64,000 nt of DNA from Sphingobacteriales bacterium 50-39 (GTDB taxonomy: Bacteria; Bacteroidota; Bacteroidia; Chitinophagales; Chitinophagaceae), in NCBI GenBank assembly GCA_001898505.1, contig MKTZ01000015.1, forward strand, positions 1 to 64,000. Reading direction: 5' to 3'. Under the pieces are notes generated by a model. It did not search any database and had not been told where the DNA came from. It saw only the letters and a list, made by a program, of their open reading frames with translations. Each line of letters opens with the position of its first letter. Positions within the stretch are counted from its first letter, which is position 1. Shown here one piece after another: positions 38,645-48,227 of this stretch. A program made the translations under genes and the position numbers.

Positions 38645-38679
38645 CCTTGCCAAAAAACTTTTTACTAAACAAACACACT

Positions 38680-38760
38680 ATGACAACGATTCTTTCATTC
38701 GTAGTTTTAATGATCGTGATGCTGGCTCCTCTGGTAAAATCGAGAAAAGCCGCTCACTAA
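38680..38760 (+). CDS. 26-residue hydrophobic peptide
   Basis: ATG at 38680: MTTILSFVVLMIVMLAPLV then KSRKAAH and stop. One membrane helix with a basic end. It lies 35 bases after the 108-residue gene and 9 bases before a terminator, so it would be the last frame of that transcript. It could be a small membrane or toxin-like peptide; no antitoxin or homolog was recognised. Confidence 0.4.
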   Translation: MTTILSFVVLMIVMLAPLVKSRKAAH

Positions 38761-38765
38761 AAGAT

Positions 38766-38796
38766 AAAGGGCCGTCTCGATAAAGACGGCCTTTTT
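38766..38796 (+). terminator. intrinsic terminator after the 26-residue frame
   Basis: GGCCGTCT (38770-38777), loop of six bases, AGACGGCC (38784-38791), then TTTTT. Good stem, good T-tract. Confidence 0.85.
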
Positions 38797-38804
38797 ATTA
38801 CAAA

Positions 38805-38824
38805 GAGGCCGTAGAAACGGCCTC
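38805..38824 (-). terminator. terminator hairpin of the minus-strand porin gene
   Basis: GAGGCCGT-AGAA-ACGGCCTC, an 8-bp perfect stem 37 bases beyond the stop of the minus-strand porin; on that strand it is followed by TTTGTAATAAAAA. It faces the plus-strand terminator, giving a convergent pair. Confidence 0.6.
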
Positions 38825-38860
38825 CTTCAACTTTTACAGTGTATTATGATCATGACATCA

Positions 38861-40219
38861 CTAAAGCCTGAATAGCAGCGCAAAAATAATCCTGTCCTCC
38901 GACTGCACCAGGTCAGGCCTCCAATCCGGAGGCAGCGGCGTCGTCGTATATCCATCCGGTGAAGTGACCCCGCCAGGGCCCGCAAAATATGGTACGCTGG
39001 CATGACGATGCACATACTCCACACGGAATAAAAAACTCTGATTCGGCATCCAGTCCAGGTTCGTCGAACAATCCCATCCCTTGAATTGATCACCGGGATT
39101 GGCGCTGAAAGGATACTTCCCCTCCGTCTGCGTAGGATTGTTGGGATCAGGTAACGGACTGGCTTGTCCTGTAGGATACAATACCAGGTAGCGACCGGGG
39201 TTAGTCATCACCCCCCCGCCAAACGTCCACGCAAACTTGTTCTTGGCAAACCAGGTACGATTGTACAACATCGCACTCAAAAAATACTGTGCCGGCCCTT
39301 TCACCCCATCGGACTTGAAACCATTCACTCCACCACCCGTCTCGAATCCCAGGTCGCCGGTCAACGACAACGCCATCCTGCTGATACCGCTGCTGTTCGG
39401 ATTATTGAAATAGCGCAGCAGCATGCTGTTGTCCGAGTGGAAACGCTTCCGCGCAGGCAATCCACCCGCATCCGTACCATAATAATCATTCGTCAGCAGC
39501 TTGAAGCTGCTCGTGGGGTTCCAGGTAATATTCGCACCCACACCCGGCATGCTGTTGAACTTTCCATAGCTCTGCCACCCATTGATGATCCAGGGCTCTA
39601 TCTTCAGATACTTGGAAGGAAAGATTTGTATCCGCACTCCATTGAAGAACCAGGGCGTGTTGTCCGAAGTAAAGGAAGCCTGGTAATCCCAATTCTCCAC
39701 CTGGTAGTAGGAATTCAACCCGATATAGGACATAAAGAGACCCGCGTCCACATTGATCCCATACCACTTGTTAAAATGATAGCCTATATACGCTTCACTC
39801 AGATAGCGGTATGCATCCGCCAGCTTATACTGCCCCCGGTAAGGACTAAGGTCATTTCGTGGCACCACCTGCGTCCTTGTCCCCAATTGCATGAGAAACC
39901 GCGCCCTGGCATTCTCATAGTTGAAGTCTCCGCCAAAGCTCAGCTGCGACAGCTGCACCTCATTGTTCCGCGCCAGCGCCGTCGAACCAACTACCGTATT
40001 GTCATTAGGGTGATTGAAAGAATGCGTGTAGTTCACATCCACCATGACGGTAGGTATAAAATACTTGCCATGGAACACCGTGGAATCCCTCCTGTCGCTC
40101 CCATTCTGCCAGTTGGTCTCTATTCCATCAAAAGGGACCTTTGCACTCGTAGAGTCCTGCGATCTTACATTCATTGCCAGCGCTGTAAATAGCGCGCTTG
40201 TGAGGATTAGCTTTTTCAT
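38861..40219 (-). CDS. outer-membrane porin (BBP2 family), paralog 1
   Basis: 452 residues from the ATG of MKKLILTSALF; a 14-codon upstream extension lacks a signal and is discarded. Signal peptide to about residue 21, then a beta-barrel pattern to the final strand IIFALLFRL. Segments such as NHPNDNTVVGSTALARNNEVQ and SDNTPWFFNGVRIQIFPSKYL recur in the porin at 42157-43755, so the two are paralogs. BBP2-type proteins are putative general porins. They flank an NtrC-type regulator on the same strand, and it may control them. Confidence 0.82.
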   Translation of the reverse strand: MKKLILTSALFTALAMNVRSQDSTSAKVPFDGIETNWQNGSDRRDSTVFHGKYFIPTVMVDVNYTHSFNHPNDNTVVGSTALARNNEVQLSQLSFGGDFNYENARARFLMQLGTRTQVVPRNDLSPYRGQYKLADAYRYLSEAYIGYHFNKWYGINVDAGLFMSYIGLNSYYQVENWDYQASFTSDNTPWFFNGVRIQIFPSKYLKIEPWIINGWQSYGKFNSMPGVGANITWNPTSSFKLLTNDYYGTDAGGLPARKRFHSDNSMLLRYFNNPNSSGISRMALSLTGDLGFETGGGVNGFKSDGVKGPAQYFLSAMLYNRTWFAKNKFAWTFGGGVMTNPGRYLVLYPTGQASPLPDPNNPTQTEGKYPFSANPGDQFKGWDCSTNLDWMPNQSFLFRVEYVHRHASVPYFAGPGGVTSPDGYTTTPLPPDWRPDLVQSEDRIIFALLFRL

Positions 40220-40332
40220 TTGGTCATTTTTGTATGATAGACCCTCCGTTTCAAAACTCATTCCTCAAACGCAAATAATTAAGGATCAATATCATACTAA
40301 AAGCCAACCCCCTACCGTTTTGAAAAAGCCTA

Positions 40333-41718
40333 TCAATTCGGCATGTCAATGTTCGACGCATTCAAATACGGCCCGTTCAATCCATACTCCTCCATCTTTC
40401 GATAGACGGTCGTCAGCCCGATGTTCAACAGCTTCGCCGCCTCCACCTTGTTGCCATGCGTATAATTGAGCACACGCTGTATATGCAGCTTCTCTACACT
40501 GGCCAGGTCAAAGGCGGATAACGCCTGTACAATCGAAGACTCCATGCTCCACGCAGCAGGCAATGTCTCTACTCCCAGCTCCTCCCCATCCGACAGGATC
40601 ACCGCCCGCTCGATCACATTCTTTAGTTCCCGTATATTCCCTTTCCAGGGCTGCCGTTCCAGCGCATGCAGGAACTCCCTGCTCATCCCCGTTACCCGCT
40701 TGTTCAGCTTGTCCGAGAACAGCTTCATAAAATATTTCGCCAGCAAGGGTATATCCTTCCGCCGGTCCCTTAGTGGAGGTATCTCCACCGTAAAAACATT
40801 CAATCGATAATAAAGATCTTCCCTGAATGCACCCTCTTTCACCTGCTGGATGAGGTTCCTGTTCGTAGCGGAGAGCACCCTGACATTGGCCAAGGTTGGC
40901 GTAGTGCTCCCGACCTTGAAGAACTGGCCGACTTCAAGCACCCTCAATAGCTTCGCCTGAAGGTCCAGCTGCATCTCGCCGATCTCATCCAGGAACAGCG
41001 TTCCCCCATCCGCCTCTTCGATCAACCCCTTCTTGTCCTTCATCGCTCCCGTAAAAGCGCCCGCCTTATGCCCAAAGAGCTCGCTCTCGAGCAGATCCTT
41101 GGAAAAAGCGCTACAGTTCAGCGCAACAAAAGGAAAAGAAGCTCTTTCGCTGCCCGCATGAATAGCCTTTGCAAACAGCTCCTTCCCCGTCCCCGTCTCA
41201 CCCAGCAGCAGCACAGTCGTATCCGATCCCGTTACCTTACGGACCATCGCTATCGTCTCCCGTATAGCGGTCGAATCCCCGATGATATTGTCAAAGCTGA
41301 ATGCATGCTTTACCTGCTCTTGCAACAGCCTTACCCGCTTCTGCAAACGCGCCTTCTCTATGGCATGTGCGATCAGGGGCAACAGCTTGTCATTATCGTC
41401 CCCCTTGCTGATATAGTCGAATGCCCCCGATCGCATAGCCTTGACAACGTCAGGGATATTCGCATGCGCCGTCAGCAGTATGATCTCCGCGTCAGAGGCC
41501 CTGGACTTGATGCTCCGGGTAAGGTCCAGACCATTGCCGTCCGGCAGACGTATATCGCAGACCACTACATCGATGTCTTCCTTGTTCAGGACCTTCCACG
41601 CGCCCTTGCAATCACTGGCCTCATGCACGATATAGCCTTCCAGCGTAATGATCCGTTTTAACAGCCCCCGAAGCTTGTCTTCATCATCCACAACCAGAAT
41701 ATTTCCTGCTGCCGACAT
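40333..41718 (-). CDS. orphan NtrC-type sigma-54-dependent response regulator
   Basis: 461 residues: receiver with phosphoacceptor Asp in [16 protein letters not shown]+ domain with [20 protein letters not shown] and [12 protein letters not shown]; Fis-type HTH ([21 protein letters not shown]). It is very similar to the regulator at 28854-30206, including the [10 protein letters not shown](R/K)GLIEEA(N/D)[12 protein letters not shown] stretch. No histidine kinase gene is adjacent, unlike the kdp-linked pair. It lies between two BBP2 porins and six bases after a small secreted-protein gene. Confidence 0.92.
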   Translation of the reverse strand: MSAAGNILVVDDEDKLRGLLKRIITLEGYIVHEASDCKGAWKVLNKEDIDVVVCDIRLPDGNGLDLTRSIKSRASDAEIILLTAHANIPDVVKAMRSGAFDYISKGDDNDKLLPLIAHAIEKARLQKRVRLLQEQVKHAFSFDNIIGDSTAIRETIAMVRKVTGSDTTVLLLGETGTGKELFAKAIHAGSERASFPFVALNCSAFSKDLLESELFGHKAGAFTGAMKDKKGLIEEADGGTLFLDEIGEMQLDLQAKLLRVLEVGQFFKVGSTTPTLANVRVLSATNRNLIQQVKEGAFREDLYYRLNVFTVEIPPLRDRRKDIPLLAKYFMKLFSDKLNKRVTGMSREFLHALERQPWKGNIRELKNVIERAVILSDGEELGVETLPAAWSMESSIVQALSAFDLASVEKLHIQRVLNYTHGNKVEAAKLLNIGLTTVYRKMEEYGLNGPYLNASNIDMPN

Positions 41719-41724
41719 ATATGA

Positions 41725-42096
41725 TTATTTTATGGCCTGACTATATAAATACTTGATCTTATACATCCTTATCGCCTTGTCATATGCTATCAGCTGCTTG
41801 TCCCCATGGAACGAGGCTTCCAGCGAATAGCGGAACTTTGGATTGGATGCAAATGCTTTCTCGAGATTGTCCATCGTAAGCTCCAAGACAGGCGACTCCT
41901 TGTCAACGCTAAAAAAATACACCGTCTCCGGTCGCGCGATCTTTTCACCCTGCACCAACATGTTGTAACTGTACAGATAAAATCCGACCGTGTCGACGAT
42001 CGTATATTTCCTTTTCCCTACCTCGCGATAACCCTGTCCGTTAAGGATACCGGCATACAGAAGAATACTCAATAACATGATTTTCATAACCAACAT
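41725..42096 (-). CDS. small secreted protein of unknown function
   Basis: Up to 123 residues; the likely start is MKIMLLSILLYAGILNGQ (three codons into the frame), a signal peptide. The mature part is ~100 residues of mixed alpha/beta (YREVGKRKYTIVDTVGFYLY, then KFRYSLEASFHGDKQLIAYDKA). No family recognised. It ends six bases before the orphan regulator gene and starts 60 bases after the paralog-2 porin, so all are one operon. Possibly a periplasmic sensor input or accessory to the porin. Confidence 0.65.
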   Translation of the reverse strand: MLVMKIMLLSILLYAGILNGQGYREVGKRKYTIVDTVGFYLYSYNMLVQGEKIARPETVYFFSVDKESPVLELTMDNLEKAFASNPKFRYSLEASFHGDKQLIAYDKAIRMYKIKYLYSQAIK

Positions 42097-42156
42097 TTTA
42101 AGGCCCCCGCCGGCACTCGCCAGCGGGGATCCGTGAAAAATTCTATTTAAAAAAAT

Positions 42157-43755
42157 TTAAAACCTGACCAGGAATGCCAATACGATCCTGGATTCCGCCT
42201 TCCGCAGGTCCGGCATCCACTGACTTCCATCCGCATTGGTCTGACCGCTCAACGGTCCCGGAACGGAGGCCCCGCTGGACGTCCAGTTATACCCTGTCGT
42301 GTTCGTATATCCCGAAGGGCCCGAAACTCCGCCGGGTCCGGCAAAATATCCATTCAGAGAAGTGGTGCTACCCGTCGCAGCACCTATCTCTGTCACCGCT
42401 CTGTGTACAAACTCCAACTTCAATGTCAGACCTGGCAGCGGCATATAGTCGATGGAAGTAGACCAATCCCATGCCTTGAAGGTAGAGCCGATACCCGTCT
42501 GTTGCTGATACAGCGTATCCGCATATCCGGTAGGAGCCAGCACCAGATACTGACCAGGGTTCGTCATATAACCACCCCCTGCCGTCCAGGCCCATTTTTG
42601 CTTCGCGCCAAACCACAACCTGTTATAGATCATTCCGCTGATAAAGTTCTGCGCAGGTCTATATATACCCGTCTTCACATCCCTTTTTCCAAAAGGAGAA
42701 ACGCCATCCCCGTTCTCGATGCCGAAGTCCCCGGTAATGGAAAATGCCGCCTTCGTGACAAACCCATGCCTGCGATTCAGGTACCGCAGCTGGTAACTGT
42801 TGTCGCTGTGGAATCGATATCTCCCGGGAGCGCCCTGGTCATCTTTCCCATAGTATTCGTTGAACACATAATCCACCGTCTCCTTGGGCCTGTAATAGAT
42901 CGAAACTCCCATCCCAGGCGAGTGGTTGAACCTGCCATAGCTCTGCCATCCATTCACCAGCCAGAACTCCAGTTTCAACTTGTCCGTAGGAAAGGTCTGC
43001 AGCCGCAAGCCATTAAAAAACCACGGCGTATTGTCCGATGTATACGAAGGCTGATAACCCCAGTTCTCGAAATTGTTGTACGAGAACAGTCCTATATACG
43101 ACATGAATATCCCCGCATCCAGGTTGATTCCATGCCAGACATCCCAGTGATAGCCCGCATACGCCTCGCTGATGTACCTGTAGATGGTCTGCAGATCATA
43201 TTGCCCCTTGTAAGAGCTGCCGTCATTACGCGGCACCACCGTACTCCGGGTGCCAAACTGCATCATGACCCGTCCCCTTACATTGTTTACATGAATATCA
43301 CCCCCCACTCCCATAAAAGATAGCTGCAGCTCATTGTTCCGCGCCAACGCCGTACTACCTACCACCGTATTGTCGATGGGGTTGTTGTAAGAATGCGTAT
43401 AGTTCAGGTCGAACGTGACATCCCCCGTAAAATATTTGGAGTCGAATGCCGGTGGCGTCGTCTTCCGGCTCGTGCCATTCAACCACGAAAAATCTCCGAA
43501 AGCAAATGGCTCGCTGGCAGGCTCCTTCGCCGGCGTCTCGCCCGAATCTTTCTTGAACAGATGAACAAGCCCACTCAGCAACCCACGCCGCGACCCATTA
43601 CTCCTGTTAATAGTGTCCTTCCATTCATTAACATTGGCAGGTGCAGAAGAAGCGACTTGGGTCTGTACGTCAGTTTTGACAAGATCAGCCGACTGGCTGT
43701 ATCCTTTAAAAAAAAGAACCAGTGCTCCAATAACAACAAATGATCTCTTAAGCAT
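42157..43755 (-). CDS. outer-membrane porin (BBP2 family), paralog 2
   Basis: 532 residues. Signal peptide (VVIGALVLFFKGYSQ) followed by ~85 residues of linker and then the same barrel segments as the 38861 porin (NPIDNTVVGSTALARNNELQ, SDNTPWFFNGLRLQTFPTDKL, WLVNGWQSYGRFNHSPGMG). The barrel ends in VLAFLVRF. The long Ser/Thr-rich N-terminal segment and a Gly-rich insert near residue 470 are its main differences from paralog 1. First gene of the four-gene unit porin - secreted protein - regulator - porin. Confidence 0.82.
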   Translation of the reverse strand: MLKRSFVVIGALVLFFKGYSQSADLVKTDVQTQVASSAPANVNEWKDTINRSNGSRRGLLSGLVHLFKKDSGETPAKEPASEPFAFGDFSWLNGTSRKTTPPAFDSKYFTGDVTFDLNYTHSYNNPIDNTVVGSTALARNNELQLSFMGVGGDIHVNNVRGRVMMQFGTRSTVVPRNDGSSYKGQYDLQTIYRYISEAYAGYHWDVWHGINLDAGIFMSYIGLFSYNNFENWGYQPSYTSDNTPWFFNGLRLQTFPTDKLKLEFWLVNGWQSYGRFNHSPGMGVSIYYRPKETVDYVFNEYYGKDDQGAPGRYRFHSDNSYQLRYLNRRHGFVTKAAFSITGDFGIENGDGVSPFGKRDVKTGIYRPAQNFISGMIYNRLWFGAKQKWAWTAGGGYMTNPGQYLVLAPTGYADTLYQQQTGIGSTFKAWDWSTSIDYMPLPGLTLKLEFVHRAVTEIGAATGSTTSLNGYFAGPGGVSGPSGYTNTTGYNWTSSGASVPGPLSGQTNADGSQWMPDLRKAESRIVLAFLVRF

Positions 43756-44162
43756 AGTCAGTATTTAATTAGTAAACAATAGCACGCCGGAATCCTTCCG
43801 TCGTTCATTAAAAATGACTAATTGTATACCAGACAGGGATGGCCAACGACTCCATATATCCGAAACTCAATGCCACAAAGGTTTTCATAGGTATAGATCC
43901 ATTTCATCTGTCATAGAGGAGTAGAGCGTTGTATATTGCCGATTTGAAAATTTCTTTTCATTTCGATAAAGAATAACATTCGACATTTCAAAAGCTAACT
44001 CACTGAATAAGGCATACTTCAGCACGACCTATCGATTGTTAACAGCTGGTTAATGGGATTTTCTTCAAAAAAATCCTTCTCGAACTAAAAAATCCAGTGA
44101 AAACAATATCAAATTTTTATATTACAATTAGACCTCATTCATTTTTCCAAATTGAAAAATTT
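43756..44162. other. AT-rich region upstream of porin paralog 2
   Basis: 407 bases without a supported gene. A minus-strand TGGCATT-GAGT-TTCGG stretch near 43864-43879 has the -24 part of a sigma-54 promoter but the -12 GC is reversed to CG, so it is only a weak candidate for control by the orphan regulator. A CAAAGGTT near 43877-43884 approximates a -7 element on the minus strand. No palindromes of note. Confidence 0.4.
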
Positions 44163-44720
44163 TTAGCACACCACAGATCGTGCCGGTTCATACAGCATGG
44201 CCGTACAAAGACAGATTTTTCTATTCTTCCCTTGTAGCAACGGATAGTTGATACAGGCTTTGCACTGATCCCAGAAGGTCGCATCCTTCGTGATCTCCGA
44301 ATAGGTCACGGGTCTGAACCCCAATTCATGGTTCATGGCCAATACGGCCCCGCCCGTAGTGATGCTGAAAATATTTGCGTCCGGATATAGTTGTCTTGAC
44401 AGCTCGAAGGTCAGTTCCTTGATCCGGGCAGCGATATGCATCCCCCGAAACTCCGGACGCACGATCAACCCGCTGTTCGAAACAAAGGCGCCATCCTGCC
44501 AGGACTGGATATACGAAAATCCGGCCCACTCACCCGCAGGGGTCACCGCTATCACAGCATGACCTTTATATATCTTTTGACAAATGGACTGAGGACTTCG
44601 ACGGGCTATACCCGTTCCCCTTTCACGCGCACTGCGCTCCATTTCATAAAGAATAGGATAAACATATTTTACATCGGCCGGCACAGCCACACGAATGATA
44701 AACGCCGAGTCTTCTTCCAT
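44163..44720 (-). CDS. GNAT acetyltransferase (arginine-cluster type of Bacteroidota)
   Basis: 185 residues. GNAT fold with the acetyl-CoA loop in GLIVRPEFRGMHIAARIKEL and an extended C-terminus containing a cysteine-rich signature, CKACINYPLLQGKNRKICLCTAM. I recognise this as the acetyltransferase usually placed next to argG/argC in Bacteroidota, where it is assumed to acylate glutamate. The cysteines may bind a metal. Here no other arg gene is nearby, so it is detached from its usual cluster. Family is fairly certain, substrate is by association. Confidence 0.75.
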   Translation of the reverse strand: MEEDSAFIIRVAVPADVKYVYPILYEMERSARERGTGIARRSPQSICQKIYKGHAVIAVTPAGEWAGFSYIQSWQDGAFVSNSGLIVRPEFRGMHIAARIKELTFELSRQLYPDANIFSITTGGAVLAMNHELGFRPVTYSEITKDATFWDQCKACINYPLLQGKNRKICLCTAMLYEPARSVVC

Positions 44721-44987
44721 TTTATAACATTTATGGTTGATAACAAGGGTCCAAACCCCATTCCCTATTCACAAATAACTGATAATCAAAAAAATAAACC
44801 AAACCCCCACCCTGTCTTTTTGGAAAGCTTTTTCCATTCCGGAGCACTCCGGCAGCCAGCGGCAGTTGACGGCAGCCCGCCCAACCCCCACAAAAACTAT
44901 TGCTGAACAGTCACTTACAGAAGACCATCCCTACCACAGCTCCAAACAGGCACTCGTTTTGGCATTGGTATTACAAACCCAAAGAAA

Positions 44988-45332
44988 ATGTTAGATCAAT
45001 ATGAAGTACCGGTATATATAGCCGGCCGTATGCCCCAGTTGAAGATGAATGACAAAGACATCTACCAATCCATGCAGGCATTGACTGACTATACCAAACG
45101 CATGGCGCTCGAACATAATTTCAAAATGGTGGAAAAATGCCTGGGGCTGGTGGAAAGGATCTACGACAAAGGCACCGCCCTCGTAAAGAATGCCGTGGAG
45201 AATATCTTCATCTTTTCCTTTTCTTCGATGAGGATGTTGTGTAATATAGTAGAGTGGAGGATGGTACAATCCTATATGCCCGCCGGTCTGTATGCATTGT
45301 ATATACAGCAGGTGTTGTGCTCGAAGGACTGA
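44988..45332 (+). CDS. 114-residue helical protein of unknown function
   Basis: 114 residues, all helical in character: YQSMQALTDYTKRMALEH, MVEKCLGLVERIYDKG, TALVKNAVENIFIFSFSSM, MVQSYMPAGLYALYIQQVL. No signal or membrane helix. I do not recognise a named family with certainty. It is a lone plus-strand gene between two minus-strand genes. A GGCAC/TTGG stretch at about 44945-44961 vaguely resembles a sigma-54 promoter, but the -12 GC is displaced. Confidence 0.6.
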   Translation: MLDQYEVPVYIAGRMPQLKMNDKDIYQSMQALTDYTKRMALEHNFKMVEKCLGLVERIYDKGTALVKNAVENIFIFSFSSMRMLCNIVEWRMVQSYMPAGLYALYIQQVLCSKD

Positions 45333-45374
45333 GCTGCCTCTTAAAGGCATTCATCGCCTTGAAGCTCCTGGTCG

Positions 45375-47954
45375 TTACGCCGAATTCCGTGCCGCATTGA
45401 TGATCCCAAAACTGCTGCGGATGATCAGCTTCTCATATACCTCCTTCATAGGCTTATTGTCCCCGCTCTTCTCGATGGCCTGGAATTTACTAAGCGCATA
45501 TTGCTGAATGGTGCTGAGAGGCAATACGATCCTTTCCCGCATCTGGATGGATAACTGATCCACCGGGTAGTCCGCCATCAGTTCATTCTTGCCTGACAGC
45601 TTAAAGATATATTTCTGCGTAAGCTCGAACTCATCATAGATCAGGGTCCATATTTCCCCATAGACAGGGTGACGCGAATAATGCTCCGTCAATGGAAAGA
45701 AACATTTCTTCATCGCCATCTCGCAATTGTCCAGCAGGGTCTTGAAAAAAGGAGAGTTCTCGTACAAACGCTTCACGTCCTTCCACTTTCCTTTCTTGTC
45801 CAGGATCTGTAAAGCCTTGCCCACCCCATAATATCCCGTGACATTTTGCTTCAGCTGGCTCCAGGACCCTACATAAGGTATAGCTCTAAGATCCTTTAAT
45901 TCCAGTCTGCCCGAACTTTTCCGCTTTGTGGGGCGGCTGGCGATATTCGTCTCGTTGTAGAATCGCAAGGGGCTTACCTCATTCAGGTACTGAAGAAAAT
46001 AAGGATGCTCCTTCAACATGGAATAAGCCTTATAGCTCTCCAGGGACAGCTCATGCAACAGTTCTTCTTCCCCGGCCTCCAATGTCACCTCCTTGGAAGA
46101 AAATAGATCATTGGACACCCCTGCATGCAATAGTTGTTCGATATTGAACTGCGCCGTGTCGATGGTCCCGAAATTGGAGCTCACCGTCTGCCCCTGTATC
46201 GTAAGCTGGATCTCTTTGTTGGCGATATTCTTTCCCATCGACGCATAGAACTTATGCGTCTTTCCTCCTCCTCTCGCGGGAGGACCACCCCTGCCGTCAA
46301 AGAATACCACATCGATGTCATATTCCTTGGAGATACGCGTCAGTTCCTCCTTCGCCTTGTAAATACCCCAGTTAGCCATCAGATAACCCCCATCCTTTGT
46401 GCCATCCGAGAACCCTAACATGATGGTCTGCGTCTTTCCTCTTTTCTGCAGATGTTTATTATAGACCTTGTTCTCGTACAATTGCTTCATCACACCCGCA
46501 GCATGCTGCAGATCGTCCACTGTCTCGAAAAGAGGCACGATATCCACGGGCATCTTCTCCTTCTTCCATCCACTGACCAGGAAGAGACCAAACACCTCCA
46601 GCACATTCAACGCGCTGTTACACTGGCTGATGATATATCTGTTGCAGCCCTCCTCCCCATTGTACTTCTGTATGGTCGCAACACCCGCAATGGACTCCAG
46701 CGTATCCTTCACAAGCGCATCTTCATATAGTTCCGGACGCGCTTCACCACTCAGCTCTGTAAGCACATCGATCTTTTCCGCTTCGGACATGCTCTTGTAA
46801 TTCTCCGGCACCAGCTTCTCTTTGGCAGCTATCGCCTCCAGCACATTCCCATGAACAGAGCTGTCCTGCCGTATGTCCAGCGTGGCGAAATGAAGCCCGA
46901 AGATCATTACCTTGCTGATCAAATTATCCACCAGGTGAACAAAAAGGCTATTGTGCTGATAAATGATGATCTCCCGTATCTGGATCAGCGGATCCAGTAT
47001 CTCCTCCTTATGGAGCTCTATCTTCTGACCGGGAATAAAAATATTGTTGTACAGCTTCTGCTCCAGCTCTGCGATGATGGTATCCACGCCCTTGAAGGTG
47101 AGTCTGCGCTTCAGCCTCCGTACATCCAGGTAATAACATTTGATGATGGCGCCCCTCAGGGACTCCGCCACCTTCAAGGTCGTATCCGTCTTTACAAAAG
47201 GATTCCCATCCCGGTCGCCCCCCGGCCAGAATCCCATCTTGATCACGGCATTCCGCTTGTCGACGGCATCCGGGAATTGATTCTGCAACGTGGCAATGAT
47301 CTTCCCACAGGCATGATAGAACACATTCTCCAGGTACCAGATCAGGCTGATAGCCTCGTCAAAAGGCGTAGGCTTCTGCTTTTTCAAAAAAGGCGTTTTA
47401 CCCAGCTGCTGTAAATATAAATTGATCTCGGCCGCATTGTTCTCGATGACGGCCCTCGACAGGTCATTGATGATCCCCAGCACTGGCCCCGGATAGAACT
47501 GCGTCGGGTGCGCCGTCAGCACCATTCTTACAGAATAATCCTTTAATTTGTCCGTCAGTTCCTCTTCCTTCCCCGTTTGCAGCACTTCCGAGATCAGATG
47601 CTTCAATGTTCCCGCTCCTCCCATATCATTGACATGCCGGAAGGCTGCATCCTCCAGGGCATCGAACAATACGATCTGACGCTCCACATATTGGACAAAT
47701 CGGAAAAGGATATCCGCTTTCTCCCGCTCGCCCGATAATGCCGTATGCTTACGAAAGAACTCTTCCATGATCTCCTCGGGGCTCTGCTTCTTCTTATAGC
47801 CATCCTCACAAATAGTCAACAGCAGGGACAATAGAATTCCGGTCTTCTCTATACGATGAAATGGCAGAGAAGTAAAAAGACTGTTATAGAGCTGGAATTT
47901 GATCCCGACCAGGTTCTTAAATTGCTGCAACCCCTGTGAAGACTGAATGCTCAT
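45375..47954 (-). CDS. ppc: phosphoenolpyruvate carboxylase
   Basis: 859 residues. It carboxylates PEP to oxaloacetate and so feeds aspartate and the threonine pathway. The catalytic His is in VLTAHPTQFYPGP near residue 145; WPGGDRDGNPF near residue 240 and FFDGRGGPPARGGGKT near residue 570 are the two substrate/active-site loops. The C-terminus INAARNSA corresponds to the conserved end (…RNTG) that is part of the allosteric and active-site architecture. It is slightly shorter than E. coli Ppc. It is divergent from thrABC, with which it shares a control region. Confidence 0.97.
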   Translation of the reverse strand: MSIQSSQGLQQFKNLVGIKFQLYNSLFTSLPFHRIEKTGILLSLLLTICEDGYKKKQSPEEIMEEFFRKHTALSGEREKADILFRFVQYVERQIVLFDALEDAAFRHVNDMGGAGTLKHLISEVLQTGKEEELTDKLKDYSVRMVLTAHPTQFYPGPVLGIINDLSRAVIENNAAEINLYLQQLGKTPFLKKQKPTPFDEAISLIWYLENVFYHACGKIIATLQNQFPDAVDKRNAVIKMGFWPGGDRDGNPFVKTDTTLKVAESLRGAIIKCYYLDVRRLKRRLTFKGVDTIIAELEQKLYNNIFIPGQKIELHKEEILDPLIQIREIIIYQHNSLFVHLVDNLISKVMIFGLHFATLDIRQDSSVHGNVLEAIAAKEKLVPENYKSMSEAEKIDVLTELSGEARPELYEDALVKDTLESIAGVATIQKYNGEEGCNRYIISQCNSALNVLEVFGLFLVSGWKKEKMPVDIVPLFETVDDLQHAAGVMKQLYENKVYNKHLQKRGKTQTIMLGFSDGTKDGGYLMANWGIYKAKEELTRISKEYDIDVVFFDGRGGPPARGGGKTHKFYASMGKNIANKEIQLTIQGQTVSSNFGTIDTAQFNIEQLLHAGVSNDLFSSKEVTLEAGEEELLHELSLESYKAYSMLKEHPYFLQYLNEVSPLRFYNETNIASRPTKRKSSGRLELKDLRAIPYVGSWSQLKQNVTGYYGVGKALQILDKKGKWKDVKRLYENSPFFKTLLDNCEMAMKKCFFPLTEHYSRHPVYGEIWTLIYDEFELTQKYIFKLSGKNELMADYPVDQLSIQMRERIVLPLSTIQQYALSKFQAIEKSGDNKPMKEVYEKLIIRSSFGIINAARNSA

Positions 47955-48025
47955 GGTTATTTACCCTCCGGTTTGTTATTGTTCAAGGAAATTATCAATT
48001 TGGCAGCAATAATTCAATTAGGAAC

Positions 48026-48033
48026 CAAAACTA
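48026..48033 (-). promoter_or_regulatory. candidate -7 element for ppc
   Basis: Reads TAGTTTTG on the minus strand (TAnnTTTG), 72 bases upstream of the ppc ATG. A -33 TTG at the usual distance is not evident. Confidence 0.4.
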
Positions 48034-48064
48034 CCCAATTTTCATCAAAAAAATCGACTATTTA

Positions 48065-48094
48065 TTGTTTTTTGAATAGCATCCACTATCTTTA
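48065..48094 (+). promoter_or_regulatory. promoter of the thr leader and thrABC
   Basis: TTG (48065-48067), exactly 19 bases, TATCTTTA (48087-48094): a good match to the Bacteroidota -33/-7 pattern with A for G in the last position. The transcript would start near 48101, about a dozen bases before the leader's GTG start. Confidence 0.65.
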
Positions 48095-48113
48095 CCCCAC
48101 TTTAATACCAAAG

Positions 48114-48227
48114 GTGATCGGTTTTAACAACCATATTATCTCATCTCCTACGACGCACGCAGAACCCATTTCCGCTGCGCAAGTTACAACTATTATCACC
48201 TCCACGACAACATCCACAACCCGTTAA
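48114..48227 (+). CDS. thrL: threonine/isoleucine leader peptide for thrABC (putative)
   Basis: 37 codons from a GTG placed just after the expected transcription start. The last 14 codons translate to VTTIITSTTTSTTR: eight Thr and two Ile, with all four Thr codons used. This is the same logic as the enterobacterial thrL peptide (Thr/Ile-rich). The stop codon TAA lies in the loop of a perfect hairpin ACAACCC-GTTAA-GGGTTGT (48216-48234). No intrinsic terminator with a T-tract was found between the stop and thrA, so the way it controls thrA is open. The frame is also open further upstream, but an earlier start would precede the promoter. Symbol by analogy. Confidence 0.65.
   Translation: MIGFNNHIISSPTTHAEPISAAQVTTIITSTTTSTTR

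Noticed and set aside
44944-44961. sigma-54 promoter before the 114-residue gene (GGCAC then TTGG)
   Set aside because: The -12 GC is displaced by one base; more likely chance.
47973-48227. 84-codon frame covering the thr leader
   Set aside because: Its ATG lies upstream of the promoter and next to the ppc start; the first part has no coding character. Only the last 37 codons are proposed as a leader.
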